A stretch of DNA of 37,735 nucleotides from contig JABMPE010000459.1 of NCBI GenBank assembly GCA_013203845.1, positions 1 through 37,735 of the forward strand, in the 5' to 3' direction. This document shows positions 16,772-26,131 of the stretch, in pieces (position 1 is the first letter of the stretch; each line of letters opens with the position of its first letter). This DNA is from Rhodopirellula sp. Lineage in GTDB: Bacteria > Planctomycetota > Planctomycetia > Planctomycetales > Planctomycetaceae. A program made the position numbers and the translations under genes. A model generated the notes under the pieces. That model ran no database searches. It saw only the letters and a program-made list of their open reading frames with translations, and had not been told where the DNA came from.

Positions 16772-17794
16772 TCAGAAATCCGTGCTGACGCTTTCAGAAC
16801 CGGAACGAGTATGAGCGGCATTCCAGACAGTCAGATCGACGGTGTTTCCCGCAAATTTAACGGCACCATCCGCCATCAGTACGTGAACACCGCCGACGTG
16901 AGCACTGGACGCCGGACGGTATCCATTGTTGGCAGGCTCATCATTGTCATCCTGCCATGAAAACTGATCGTACTCCAGGATCCCGGTAGTGCCGTCCTCG
17001 ATCTGCCAGTTTGGAGTTCGGCCTCCGGTGACACCACAGGTCCCTGTTGCGAACCAGCGATTGCAGCGAAACGGTGCGTTGATCTGAACCGGTCCACCAC
17101 CAATCCGGACGCCGATCCTGCTGCGATAAACTTCAGCGACGGCGATCGTGTTGCTGGTCCCGTCTTTGATTGCATCAAGCTTGACTGTCGTACTTCCATT
17201 ATTGTGCTGGTTAAACACCGCCTGTTCAGCCGATGTTGTCGCATTATTTGCATTATTTGTGGCCGAGATCACGGCAGCGTAGTTCGTTCCGGTTCCGCCA
17301 TTAGCTCCGCCACCGGCACGTGGGTCGGTCTCGTCAGATGGACAAACATAAACCGGCATGATTTTACGGTTGATCTGGTCCCACGAGATCGGTGAATTCT
17401 TGCTGCAACTGGCCTGCACGTGGTCGTTTTCAAAATCAATCGTGGAGTACGCAGCAGCCTCATCCACGTACGGCAAAATCATGACTCGCCAGCTATAACC
17501 TCCCACGTTTTCCCAGGAGGTGCTGCCTTTGGGGCAATCGTTCCCGTTAGGGCCACCCCACGGCTTGAAGATCGGCAGGACACTTGCCGTGTCATGGTAG
17601 TTGTGCATGGCGACGCCAACGTTCTTCAGATTGGCTTTACACTGAGAACGTCGAGCGGCTTCGCGTGCCTGCTGAACGGCAGGCAGGAGCAAGGCCACAA
17701 GAATGGCGATAATCGCGATGACCACCAGTAGTTCGATCAGGGTGAAACCTAACGCTCTTCGGTAGTGCGGCACTCGGGGTTTACGCTTCAGCAT
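16772..17794 (-). CDS. DUF1559 prepilin-like protein
   Basis: The protein has 340 residues from the ATG at 17794, chosen for an AAAGGA site 9 nt upstream. A 10-codon longer start at 17824 is possible. The N-terminus holds a type IV pilin/type II secretion methylation motif ([21 protein letters not shown]), cut after the Gly. Behind it comes the planctomycete-typical [12 protein letters not shown] helix, a large beta-rich DUF1559 region, and the terminal H-x-x-G-x6-DG-x-V motif ([16 protein letters not shown]). Planctomycetes encode dozens of these, which are thought to be surface pseudopilin-like proteins. It sits between the cytochrome and the VCBS gene of cassette 2, an insertion relative to cassette 1. 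Confidence 0.95.
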   Translation of the reverse strand: MLKRKPRVPHYRRALGFTLIELLVVIAIIAILVALLLPAVQQAREAARRSQCKANLKNVGVAMHNYHDTASVLPIFKPWGGPNGNDCPKGSTSWENVGGYSWRVMILPYVDEAAAYSTIDFENDHVQASCSKNSPISWDQINRKIMPVYVCPSDETDPRAGGGANGGTGTNYAAVISATNNANNATTSAEQAVFNQHNNGSTTVKLDAIKDGTSNTIAVAEVYRSRIGVRIGGGPVQINAPFRCNRWFATGTCGVTGGRTPNWQIEDGTTGILEYDQFSWQDDNDEPANNGYRPASSAHVGGVHVLMADGAVKFAGNTVDLTVWNAAHTRSGSESVSTDF

Positions 17795-18055
17795 GGCAGC
17801 CAGTCCTTTTGCGCAAGAGAACATAAGAATAAAGACGTTGAAAGAAGTTTCGAGAAACTCACTGCTTGAACGTCACAGACGTAACGTCAAGGGCTTCTCG
17901 TGAGGAGGGACATCAGGGGATCCAGTCAGGAGGGAAACGTCGTTAAGAACGGCGTAGCTAGTATCGAAACATAGTTCATGGAAAAACAGTCGCGAAGGCC
18001 ACATTCTGTCTTTGAGTTCGAAAAAAACTCGACTTACGTCACCAGAATCAAAACA

Positions 18056-19369
18056 TCAGTTTTCAGGGTTACAAGGACCAACGCTGCTTGATTCGGCGTC
18101 GATTTCGTCCTGGTCGAGCTTTCCGGGCTGATCACCGCGGATTCGTATCCAGTGGTCGTGAAAGTACACACCGGGGTGAATTTCAACCGCTGGCATGTGA
18201 CATTCAATGCAGTTCTTTTGAGGCGAAACCGGACAGGAAGTTCCATCCTTCTGCGTGGTTAAAGAGTGACACGACAGACATTTGTTTTCATGCTCGGTAA
18301 TGTTCTGGTTTGATGAATGCAAATGTGGGTCGTGACAGACAGAACACGACAAAATCTTGTCAGACTCAAGATAACACCGAGACTTCAGCAGCCCGATTGG
18401 CTGGAACCGTATTGTGCTGGGGTGGTAAGGGGAGATGCGGTCGCTTGAAACGTCTTCGGGCATCCGGTGACACTGTCCGCACAGTCGGATCTCGTCCAGC
18501 GCAGACCATTGCTTTGTAAACATTTGACCCAGGTGTCGAACATTCCGCGGCAACGCAGCCGACGAGCCAGAACGTTCTCGGATCATCCCTTCAACATGCC
18601 TGCTGCCTGGTCCGTGACAGTTTTCGCAGCCAACGTTCGGCAGCAGATTGATCACTTCTCCGCCGCTGATTTCACCGGTCGTCGTGTGGCAGCGGATGCA
18701 TTTTTCAAGGGCGTCGCGACTTACGATATGACCAAAGTGATCGACCTCTTCGTTGATCGGGTAATCTTTCTGACCAGGAGTCAGGCCGAGTGTGCCGCCG
18801 GGAACCACCGTTCGGTCGGATGCTGTCGCCGAAAACAGACTGACACGATGTTCAATCCCGACTGCATCTCCACCCGGTCCTGGAATGAGTGTCAGAAACG
18901 TGAAGGCGTGCTGACCAGACCCCAGCGCGTACTGCAGAGGGAATGGCTCATCACCGAAGACCTCGGGAATGCGCACAGCCAGACCTTTCCCCTCCTTCTC
19001 ATAACGCAGCGTCGTCTCGCGAATCGGATCGACGTAACTTTGTCCGTCCAGTTGTGAAGGAATCGGAGAATCTTCCATCACATGAAACGTTCGAGAATGG
19101 CCCGTAGTTTCGTAGTCGGCCGCCTTGTCAGCATGGCACTCGGCGCAGCGAGTCGTTCCCACAAATGTCGCGTCGCCGCCACGTGAAGCGGTTTCCACAG
19201 GTGGTTCATCCAGGGACAGCGTTTCGTAGGGATCCGGTCGCCACACTGTCAGCGAAACTCCCGCAGCCACTGCGAGGCCGACAAGAAGCAGAGACCACCT
19301 CGTCGCCGCCGTGAATTTTCCGGATTGGCGCAGCGTCACAGCGAGAACCTCATATTTCGTGGATTGCAT
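18056..19369 (-). CDS. Heptaheme c-type cytochrome (cytochrome c554-like), copy B
   Basis: The protein has 437 residues from the ATG at 19369. The N-terminal anchor is WSLLLVGLAVAAGVSLTVW. Seven haem-binding sites follow in order: CAECH, CIRCH, CENCH, CGQCH, CSVCH, CLSCH and CIECH. Shared features with copy A are GSGQHAFTFLTL, EHRVSLF, a lone Cys in SRCYLES ahead of CSVCHDPH, and the C-terminal CxxCHMP followed by HDHWIR. It starts 22 bp after the stop of the multi-TM TPR gene, so it is probably co-transcribed with it. Copy B is longer mainly at the ends. It is probably a periplasmic, membrane-tethered electron carrier. The redox partner is unknown. Confidence 0.85.
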   Translation of the reverse strand: MQSTKYEVLAVTLRQSGKFTAATRWSLLLVGLAVAAGVSLTVWRPDPYETLSLDEPPVETASRGGDATFVGTTRCAECHADKAADYETTGHSRTFHVMEDSPIPSQLDGQSYVDPIRETTLRYEKEGKGLAVRIPEVFGDEPFPLQYALGSGQHAFTFLTLIPGPGGDAVGIEHRVSLFSATASDRTVVPGGTLGLTPGQKDYPINEEVDHFGHIVSRDALEKCIRCHTTTGEISGGEVINLLPNVGCENCHGPGSRHVEGMIRERSGSSAALPRNVRHLGQMFTKQWSALDEIRLCGQCHRMPEDVSSDRISPYHPSTIRFQPIGLLKSRCYLESDKILSCSVCHDPHLHSSNQNITEHENKCLSCHSLTTQKDGTSCPVSPQKNCIECHMPAVEIHPGVYFHDHWIRIRGDQPGKLDQDEIDAESSSVGPCNPEN

Positions 19370-19391
19370 CAATCGCCGGGAAGCCAGCCAG

Positions 19392-22300
19392 TCAGTTCTG
19401 CGGTAGAGCGGTTTCAGACTTTTTGCCCGAGGTCGGCGTGATGTCGGTTCGCTTTACGTCCTGGGTAGTAGGATTGTCGCTCGCGTCGGGTGCTTCCGGG
19501 CGAGCGACCAGATCCGAGTCGTCGTGGAAGCGGATGCCAGGTTCCAGATCGGGAGGGATGTCAGAAATCTCTTCGCCCGTCATTGCCATCAACCAGACTT
19601 TCGCCAGCGGGCGGAGCTGGCTTTCAGGAAAGTCTTCAATCAGCGCCTTCAAAGTTGCCGCCCCTTTGACACACTCACCGGCTTCGATGTCGCTCATGGC
19701 GCTGGTCCACTGAAGCAATGAGATCTCGACAGCCGTCTCCATCAGCGTTCGTGAGGTGATCAGTGTCTGAGTCGCCGGCCAGATGTTGGTGTCCCCCAGA
19801 AATTGGGGAGATGGCATGGCAAATGGCACCGTAGCCAGCATCGCGCGATGACTCGCTGACCGAAGCTGCTCGATACGTGTGTCACACCGTTTTGCAGCGC
19901 TGCGGTAGTCCCCCAGAGCCATTTCGAGCCAGCATGTCTGCAGAACGACGGTAAGAGGAATGGCGGCTTCGTTTCCCATTTGCTCGAACGTTGCAAACAT
20001 CGCTCCGGCTTCTTCCAGTCGACCGGCCTCGGCCAGCAGAAGTGCCAGCTGAAGTTCTGCTGCCGGGTTGCCGGCGATGGCCAGTCGATCTTCTTCCAGC
20101 AGTTTCAGAGCTCGCACTGGACAGCCACCTTGATTCAGCGTGACTGCCATCTGAACTCGATCGAAGTCATCCTGCAGCATCGCTTCTTCAAGGCGAGTGT
20201 CGATCGTCTCCAGCCGGGGTGTAATCTGTTGCTTCGCCTGGTTGAGGCGACGAGCGGTCTGGAGCACCTGCTCGGTCAGTTCCGCATCCGGCAGGTCACG
20301 GATCACCGCCAGACTCCGTTCGATCATCTCTAAAGCCAGATCGGATCGCCCTTCTGGAGCCAGATCGGATCGTCCTGCAGCGAAGTAGAGTTCGGCCAGG
20401 CCAGCCAGAAGTTCCAGTCGCTCAGGATCGACGGCCAGTGCTTGCCGCATGGCATACAGCCGCTGGAAAAACCGTTGTTCTGTTGGCACGGTAAGCTGGT
20501 ACTGCCCCATGATGCTGGCTTCAATCGAGTCCAGGATCCCGATCGCGTCTGCCTGAATTCGGAAGACCAGCGCGTTACTGGCCTCTTCACTGATGCCGGC
20601 AGCGGCATCGCGAAGTGTCAGTACGGCGAGCCCCAGCGCATCGCCTCGTTCCAGCGGCAGAGAGCCGTTGGCAGCAGCTGAGAGATATGCCAGTTCGTGC
20701 TGGGCTCGGTGTGTGTAATTCGAAACCGGCTGTGCCGGTAACGACAGAAACTGCTGATAACTTGATGCTGGACGAGGCCATTCGACTCGTGTCTGAAAAT
20801 CCGGCTTCGTGCGGCAGTCTTTGAACGCGAGCTTTTGGAACAATCCCGTATTCAGAATCGATGAGTGATCTCCAGACGCCAGCTTCGTTCGCGAAAAGAA
20901 CGCCGTCGACGCGCCCAGTTCGACCAGCTTCCAATCGGGTGACGCGACGAGGTCAAAGTAAGAGTTGTAATCAGGAGTGGCTCCCCACATTCGAGGCGTG
21001 ACCAGGCTGACCTGATACTTGTCGAAGGGCTCCTGCCAGAGTTCTGTCTTGCCGCGCCAGGCGTCGGACTCTTTTCCTGGAACGTCCGAACCAGCGTTTG
21101 TCGCGGCTGGGACACTCGCACCTCTCCGCAACGCGTGACGCGCTTTGTTGTGAATCTTCAGAATATTTTCCTCGCCACCCGCAAAGATGCCAACCCGGCT
21201 GTCGACAAAAGTGGGGACACTATGCCAAAGCAGCATGTCGCTCTGGTCCAGGCGGAACGTGAAGATGTGGCCTTCCGGCAAGTGCTCGATCTCGTTCTTC
21301 GTGGCTTCGATCGTTGCCGCCAGATCTGGCGAAAATCCAAGTCCGACTCGACGACCGTCTGGTCCCATCAACCGACCACTGATCGCCAGAAACGCGATGC
21401 CCGCAAAACCGAGCACCGTGATGGCTCGACCGGCTCGTGACCACAGAACTTCCAGCGTCTCAATGGTGTATTCCTGCCGACAGTTGGCTCGGTACCAGTC
21501 CTGCCCGTTCAATCCGGCGACCACGCAAGCGACCAGCGCCAGCGTCCCCAGTTCGTGCGAACTCAGAACGGCCAGCCCCAGCGTCACAATAAAAATGCAC
21601 AACAGGCCGACGTTCATGCGAGAGAAATTCATGATGCTGCTGACAACCGCAACCACCGCGATCGCGAGGGCTGCAATCGTGTACTGATTGAGATTCTTCC
21701 ACACCGCAGCATCAAAGAGAGGGACCAGCTGAACTTCCTGCGGCAAGCTGATCCGCCCCGCGTACTCCGCCAGAGCCGGCAGTTCGACGCCGTAAAGCTG
21801 AATCGGCGATAGAATCGCGTGCCAGCCGAAAGGGTTAATCATCAGTGCGACGAAACCCGCGATCGTCGCTTTTGCCAGACCTTTCAGAGACGCATCGGCA
21901 TGAAGTTCGCCTCGCCCCATTTTCTGAGCGATCGCCGTTCCTGCCAGGTAAGCCAGCAGGATCAGCCAGCCAATAAATGCTCGCGGATCGAGATTGCTCC
22001 ACACCGCCAGAGAAGCGGCGAGACACCACAAGGTCGACTGCTTCCCGGTCTGTGACCAAACATGCAGACCACGAAGCATCCAGGCGACGCCGAGCAGCGT
22101 GATCAACTGCGGCAGCACTGTGAACTGCAGATTTGCCATCAACAGCGCGATGCCAATGCAAACCGAAGTCCACCAGGTCGGAGTGTTGTCCCGGCTGATT
22201 CCGTGCAGAAAGTAGAACGTGGCGCCGGCCAGCAGCGCCGTGAACAGACTCAGGCCAGTCGCTCCTCCCGCACCGTACACGCCGGCAATCATCAGGTCGA

Positions 22301-22829
22301 AGACCCAGCCGAGGTTGACCCAGGGACGCTCAGCAGCCGTGTAGGAAAACACGTCGTTGGCTGGTGGCAGAATCCCGTTGGACATCAGATGCTCGCCCGT
22401 GCGGATTCGCACCAGCGTGACCGTATCCGAGATGTGTCGGCACCCGAGTAGAAACGCGAGCAGGATGACCGCCCACCGCAACATGAAGTCGCCGCGAATC
22501 GCTTCGTCTTCGACAATCTCGGGCGATAGCGGCTCCCACTCGGGAAGATCGTCATCCGCTTCGCCGTCTGATTCGTCATCAACGGATTCGTTATCCAGTG
22601 ACTCCGGGCCGTCGTCTGAGGACTCAGCTTCCGAGTCCCCAGCATCACCGTCCATCTCTGCGGCAACGTCGACGAGAGATTCACCAGGGACGTTTGCCTC
22701 GGTCTGTGCATCTGTGGTCGTTGGATTGTCGGCGGCGGTATTGCTGGAATCGGCGGCGGTGGAAACGTCGCTCGGAGTTGGCTCGGCGTCGTCCGCAGAA
22801 GCCGCTTCCTGGTTTTTGGGATCTGTCAC
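19392..22829 (-). CDS. Large multi-TM membrane protein with acidic N-terminus and TPR-like tail, copy B
   Basis: The protein has 1145 residues from GTG at 22829 (AGAGG site 5 nt upstream). A frame extending to GTG 22877 is less likely. Residues 1-115 are an extreme Asp/Glu/Ser low-complexity stretch. About ten membrane helices follow (roughly 115-490), with the family loop VRIRTGEHLMSNGILP then SYTAAERPWVNLGWVFDL, matching copy A and the 35938-37572 protein. A periplasmic domain (FVDSRVGIF) and about 450 residues of TPR-like helical repeats complete it (LAGLAELYFAAGRSDLA, ELQLALLLAEAGRLEEAG). It is first in cassette 2. The membrane part suggests a GT-C-like fold, but no activity is proven. 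Confidence 0.75.
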   Translation of the reverse strand: MTDPKNQEAASADDAEPTPSDVSTAADSSNTAADNPTTTDAQTEANVPGESLVDVAAEMDGDAGDSEAESSDDGPESLDNESVDDESDGEADDDLPEWEPLSPEIVEDEAIRGDFMLRWAVILLAFLLGCRHISDTVTLVRIRTGEHLMSNGILPPANDVFSYTAAERPWVNLGWVFDLMIAGVYGAGGATGLSLFTALLAGATFYFLHGISRDNTPTWWTSVCIGIALLMANLQFTVLPQLITLLGVAWMLRGLHVWSQTGKQSTLWCLAASLAVWSNLDPRAFIGWLILLAYLAGTAIAQKMGRGELHADASLKGLAKATIAGFVALMINPFGWHAILSPIQLYGVELPALAEYAGRISLPQEVQLVPLFDAAVWKNLNQYTIAALAIAVVAVVSSIMNFSRMNVGLLCIFIVTLGLAVLSSHELGTLALVACVVAGLNGQDWYRANCRQEYTIETLEVLWSRAGRAITVLGFAGIAFLAISGRLMGPDGRRVGLGFSPDLAATIEATKNEIEHLPEGHIFTFRLDQSDMLLWHSVPTFVDSRVGIFAGGEENILKIHNKARHALRRGASVPAATNAGSDVPGKESDAWRGKTELWQEPFDKYQVSLVTPRMWGATPDYNSYFDLVASPDWKLVELGASTAFFSRTKLASGDHSSILNTGLFQKLAFKDCRTKPDFQTRVEWPRPASSYQQFLSLPAQPVSNYTHRAQHELAYLSAAANGSLPLERGDALGLAVLTLRDAAAGISEEASNALVFRIQADAIGILDSIEASIMGQYQLTVPTEQRFFQRLYAMRQALAVDPERLELLAGLAELYFAAGRSDLAPEGRSDLALEMIERSLAVIRDLPDAELTEQVLQTARRLNQAKQQITPRLETIDTRLEEAMLQDDFDRVQMAVTLNQGGCPVRALKLLEEDRLAIAGNPAAELQLALLLAEAGRLEEAGAMFATFEQMGNEAAIPLTVVLQTCWLEMALGDYRSAAKRCDTRIEQLRSASHRAMLATVPFAMPSPQFLGDTNIWPATQTLITSRTLMETAVEISLLQWTSAMSDIEAGECVKGAATLKALIEDFPESQLRPLAKVWLMAMTGEEISDIPPDLEPGIRFHDDSDLVARPEAPDASDNPTTQDVKRTDITPTSGKKSETALPQN
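20334..20381. repeat. 24 bp tandem duplication inside the TPR tail
   Basis: AGCCAGATCGGATCG occurs at 20334-20348 and again 24 bp later at 20358-20372, in frame. It produces GRSDLAPE followed by GRSDLALE in the protein. It looks like a recent slippage duplication of eight codons. Confidence 0.6.
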
Positions 22830-23167
22830 AAAAGCCTCTGCGCAGTGGAGAAAGGGAGCATCAACCAATAACAACACAATGAAAACAGGAAGAGGAAGCC
22901 GTGCAGACTACGATTCCGGGCAGAGCAGAATCAACAACAGACGACGATTCATCGGGCGACGATGTTCACATCGGGTGGGTCCGTAGCAACTCGTTGCGTA
23001 ATCGAAACATTCGGTCCGTCAACTTCAGCCATGACAGAAAGTAAATCTACAGAGTGACTGGCCAACAGGATGGCTGGCGTGCGAGCGTCAGCGAGTCCCC
23101 AGTCGCGGCTGAAATCTGCAGGCTTTCATGCACACGCCAGTCACAATTTTGATCAATTCTGAAGAGC
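22830..23167. other. Intergenic region with a long-range inverted repeat
   Basis: These 338 bp upstream of the large membrane-protein gene hold no convincing ORF. At 23074-23081 CTGGCGTG is the exact complement of CACGCCAG at 23133-23140, and GACTGGC at 23056-23062 can compete for the same right arm (GCCAGTC, 23136-23142). The element lies just downstream of the PhyH-type gene stop and may be a 3' structure or a dispersed repeat. It lacks a T-tract. A promoter for the leftward cassette 2 should be in 22830-23050. Confidence 0.35.
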
Positions 23168-23953
23168 CTACTTCAGAAACCCACTGCGTTGCTGGCAGTT
23201 CTTCGTGACCTCGTCGTTCAGGCTGTCGTCCAGTGCAAGAATCCGGCGTAACTCCGGGCTCAGCGAAGTTTGAACGGACTCAGACAGCAGTTCCCGCTGG
23301 TACTGCTGTTGCGGTTTGTCGCGTCGCGCGTAAAAGGCGTGTAGCGCCGTTCGTGGAAGGTCAGTGCGATTGGCGGTTCCGCCGTGCCAGGCGTGAGCGT
23401 TCATAACAACGACCGTTCCCGCCGCGCCGGTGACGATCTCTTCGTCAGGATGCGGTATCGAAGGATCATCGATCAAATCCTGCGGCAGCTGTTTCCAGCG
23501 ATGCGAACCCGGTACCACTCGGATCGGACCATTCTGCGCCGTGAAGTCGTCGAGCATCCAGACCGAGTTACACACCCAGTAACCTTGATCGTCGGCGATG
23601 GCTCCCATGTCAGCGTGGAGCGGCTGACTGACTCCGTTGTTCGGATTGGCCGATCGAGCATTCAGGCTGCTGAGTTTAAACTCGGCCCCGAGCACCAGTT
23701 CGATGTAGCTGAGCAATCGAGGTTCTGCGACAACACGTTGAAAGACTTCGCCTTTGTTAACGAGATTGGCGAGCCGCCGACTGCCGATCTCGATCTTGAA
23801 TTCCGAACCCGCCGCTGAACCTTCAATTTCGAACAGCCGCTCCGTCGCCTGCTGCAATTCGCTGAGCCAGTCAGCGTCGATGAACTCTTCAAGCACGACG
23901 AAGCCGCGTTCGTCCAGATCGCGTCTCGCCTGATTCAAGTCCGGAAGCGGCAT
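23168..23953 (-). CDS. Phytanoyl-CoA dioxygenase (PhyH) family Fe(II)/2-oxoglutarate enzyme
   Basis: The protein has 261 residues from the ATG at 23953, which has GGAG 8 nt upstream. ATG 23959 is too close to that site, and the longer open frame overlaps nadA without reason. It starts with LDERGFVVLEEFI, typical of the family. Iron ligands are visible as HADMG (His-x-Asp) and a distal His in HAWHGGTANRTDLPR, whose Arg would bind 2-oxoglutarate. The jelly-roll core is present (WMLDDFTAQNGPIRVVPGSH). The substrate cannot be read from sequence. It follows nadA with 28 bp between and is probably co-transcribed. Confidence 0.9.
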   Translation of the reverse strand: MPLPDLNQARRDLDERGFVVLEEFIDADWLSELQQATERLFEIEGSAAGSEFKIEIGSRRLANLVNKGEVFQRVVAEPRLLSYIELVLGAEFKLSSLNARSANPNNGVSQPLHADMGAIADDQGYWVCNSVWMLDDFTAQNGPIRVVPGSHRWKQLPQDLIDDPSIPHPDEEIVTGAAGTVVVMNAHAWHGGTANRTDLPRTALHAFYARRDKPQQQYQRELLSESVQTSLSPELRRILALDDSLNDEVTKNCQQRSGFLK

Positions 23954-23981
23954 TGCCATCACTCCACGCCACGCATGATTC

Positions 23982-24971
23982 TTAGTTGAGCAGGCTTCTG
24001 GCGACGACTTCGCGAGCGTCTTCGAAAAACGGCTGCCATTCGATTTCGGGACTTTCGTCGCGGAGGCAATTGCGGACGGCCTGCAGCGTGTTGCGGGCCA
24101 TGTGCGGACATCGGTTACAGGCACATGTTTCGCCGGTCGACGTCATGATGCCGGGCACCGGAATGTACTTGTGCTGTGGTGCCGACTTTTCCAGCGGATG
24201 AATCATGTTGGCTTCGGTGGCGATCAGAAATGTCTGCGGCTCCGTCAGAGACATCACGTGTTTTCGCATGGCTTCGGTGCCGCCGATGAAGTCGCTGAGT
24301 TCAAGAATGTTCTGCGGGCATTCCGGATGCGCGAGCACCGCACAGCCTTCATTCCTGCGCTTCGCCGTGAGCAGATCCTGAATGCTGAAAACTTCATGGA
24401 CCATGCACGAACCCGGCCACAGAATCATCGGTCGACCGGTCACTTCCGAAAGGTACCGACCCAGATGCTGGTCCGGTGCAAAGAGGATCTCTTTGCCTTC
24501 GGGAACTCGTTCAACAATTTCGCGAGCGTTTCCGCTGGTCACAATCCAGTCGCACAGCGACTTCACAGCTGCCGATGTATTGATGTAGGCCACCGTTTCG
24601 AAGTCTCGACCTTCAGCTCGCAGTTGATCCTGGAACTTTTTGAGATCTTCCGGCTGACAACTTTCGGCGAGCGAGCATCCCGCCAGCAGGTCCGGCAGCA
24701 GGACTCGCTTCTCGCGGTTCAGCATCTTGGCGGTTTCTGCCATGAAGTGAACACCGCTGAAGAGAATCGTCGACGTCGTCACCGTCGTGGCGTCGCGAGC
24801 CAGCTTCAGACTGTCTCCGACGAAATCGGCCACATCCTGAATTTCACCATCAACGTAGTAATGAGCCAGAATGCTGACGTCTTTGTCGCGTTTGAGCTGC
24901 TCAATTTCCTCGATCAGAGCAAATGGATCTTCTTCAATTTCAACCAGAACACCTGGTACACCAGCAGACAT
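23982..24971 (-). CDS. nadA: Quinolinate synthase NadA
   Basis: The protein has 329 residues from the ATG at 24971 (GGAG 7 nt upstream). The extra 33 upstream codons of the open frame are not conserved in style. The enzyme condenses iminoaspartate with dihydroxyacetone phosphate to give quinolinate in de novo NAD synthesis, using a [4Fe-4S] cluster. The three expected cluster cysteines are present: Cys99 in AGCSLAESC, Cys218 in HPECPQN, and Cys288 in CNRCPHM. Substrate-binding landmarks [21 protein letters not shown] and SCMVHEVF are intact. No nadB or nadC is nearby. It is cytoplasmic. The gene is leftward and divergent from the SirB1-like gene across 277 bp. Confidence 0.97.
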   Translation of the reverse strand: MSAGVPGVLVEIEEDPFALIEEIEQLKRDKDVSILAHYYVDGEIQDVADFVGDSLKLARDATTVTTSTILFSGVHFMAETAKMLNREKRVLLPDLLAGCSLAESCQPEDLKKFQDQLRAEGRDFETVAYINTSAAVKSLCDWIVTSGNAREIVERVPEGKEILFAPDQHLGRYLSEVTGRPMILWPGSCMVHEVFSIQDLLTAKRRNEGCAVLAHPECPQNILELSDFIGGTEAMRKHVMSLTEPQTFLIATEANMIHPLEKSAPQHKYIPVPGIMTSTGETCACNRCPHMARNTLQAVRNCLRDESPEIEWQPFFEDAREVVARSLLN

Positions 24972-25248
24972 GACACAACTCCAGAATCTGGTCGCTAACA
25001 ACCAGACAGAAACAGAACCTGAGGATTTCGGAAAAGTAAAACGGGGATTCGTCGCCGACAGTTCCAGCAAAGACCGGGTAGATCAGTCAGCAGTTCGGGC
25101 AAGGTACCCAAAAAAAATGGCGTCGCTACGATCCTCACCGATGGTCGACGGAACGCGAAGTCGCTGTACCTTTGACGTTCCGAGACTGTTTTGAACTCCA
25201 GATACGTCTTCTCCCGCGTAATTTACCCGCACTTCAGACAAATACCCG

Positions 25249-26085
25249 ATGAAATCCGAAGTCGATTTTTCACGAGACGAACATTTCCAGCGGCTGCTGG
25301 CGAGAAAACCCTGCAGCCTGACGATGATCAATCTCGAAATCGCTCGTGACGCTTATCCGGACCTCGACTTCGCTGATACGCTCGACTGGTTCGACCTTCG
25401 CCGACAGGAACTGGCTGGCCATTTCCGAGGAATGCACAGCGAGCAGGAACAACTGGAAGTCCTCGCTCGGTTGATCTCGATGGATCACGAAGTTTCGGGG
25501 TCTGAAGCCGCCTACAGCACCGCCGACGGCAGCTTTCTGAATCGAGTCATCGAGACCGGCCAGGGCATCCCCATCAGTCTGTCGCTGCTTTACATGGAAG
25601 TGGCCAATCGTCTTGGTCTGATCCTGTCGGGTGTCTCATCGCCGATGCATTTTCTCACGATGGCAGAAACGGTCACCGGGCGAATTTTTCTGGATGGATA
25701 TTCCAGCGGTCGATTAATGACTGAAGACGAAACCGTCGACTGGCTGTGTAATCTGACACAGATGAAACCGCACCAGATCAAGCGAAGTCTGGAGCCCGCC
25801 GACGAGCGAACAATTGTCGTCCGAATGTTGAATAACCTGCGTACGCTTTACGCGGGCAACGAAGACTGGGCATCCGCCTGGACCGTGCAGAACCGACTGG
25901 TTGCCATTAACCCGGCGAACTATCCAATGCGACGGGATCTGGCACTGATTGCGTTGAAGGCTCAACATTCAGCAACGGCCGCGAGGCTTTTAAAGTCGTT
26001 GCTCAATTCGTGTCCTGACGAAGACCGCGAGTTTCTGACCAGTCAACTTGAAGAAGCTCAGCGGGACATTCCCCGCTGGAACTGA
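25249..26085 (+). CDS. SirB1 / transglutaminase-like family protein
   Basis: The protein has 278 residues. It matches the SirB1/UPF0162 pattern: an N-terminal helical region (INLEIARDAYPDLD), then a transglutaminase-like core with SFLNRVIETGQGIPISLSLL and LYMEVANRLGL, followed by SGVSSPMHFL and FLDGYSSGRL. The tail holds TPR-like helices (NNLRTLYAGNEDWASAW). Where active transglutaminases have Cys, the SGVSSPMHFL region has Ser, as far as I can align by eye, so catalytic activity is doubtful. senB follows 46 bp later on the same strand, so they may be co-transcribed. Confidence 0.85.
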   Translation: MKSEVDFSRDEHFQRLLARKPCSLTMINLEIARDAYPDLDFADTLDWFDLRRQELAGHFRGMHSEQEQLEVLARLISMDHEVSGSEAAYSTADGSFLNRVIETGQGIPISLSLLYMEVANRLGLILSGVSSPMHFLTMAETVTGRIFLDGYSSGRLMTEDETVDWLCNLTQMKPHQIKRSLEPADERTIVVRMLNNLRTLYAGNEDWASAWTVQNRLVAINPANYPMRRDLALIALKAQHSATAARLLKSLLNSCPDEDREFLTSQLEEAQRDIPRWN

Positions 26086-26131
26086 GCGGCGAGTTTCTGA
26101 CAGCACTTTCCGACGAAGGCGAACGACGACC

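Noticed and set aside
24102-24998. Long + strand open frame opposite nadA
   Set aside because: It is antisense to an intact, well-conserved enzyme gene and has no ribosome site or motifs.
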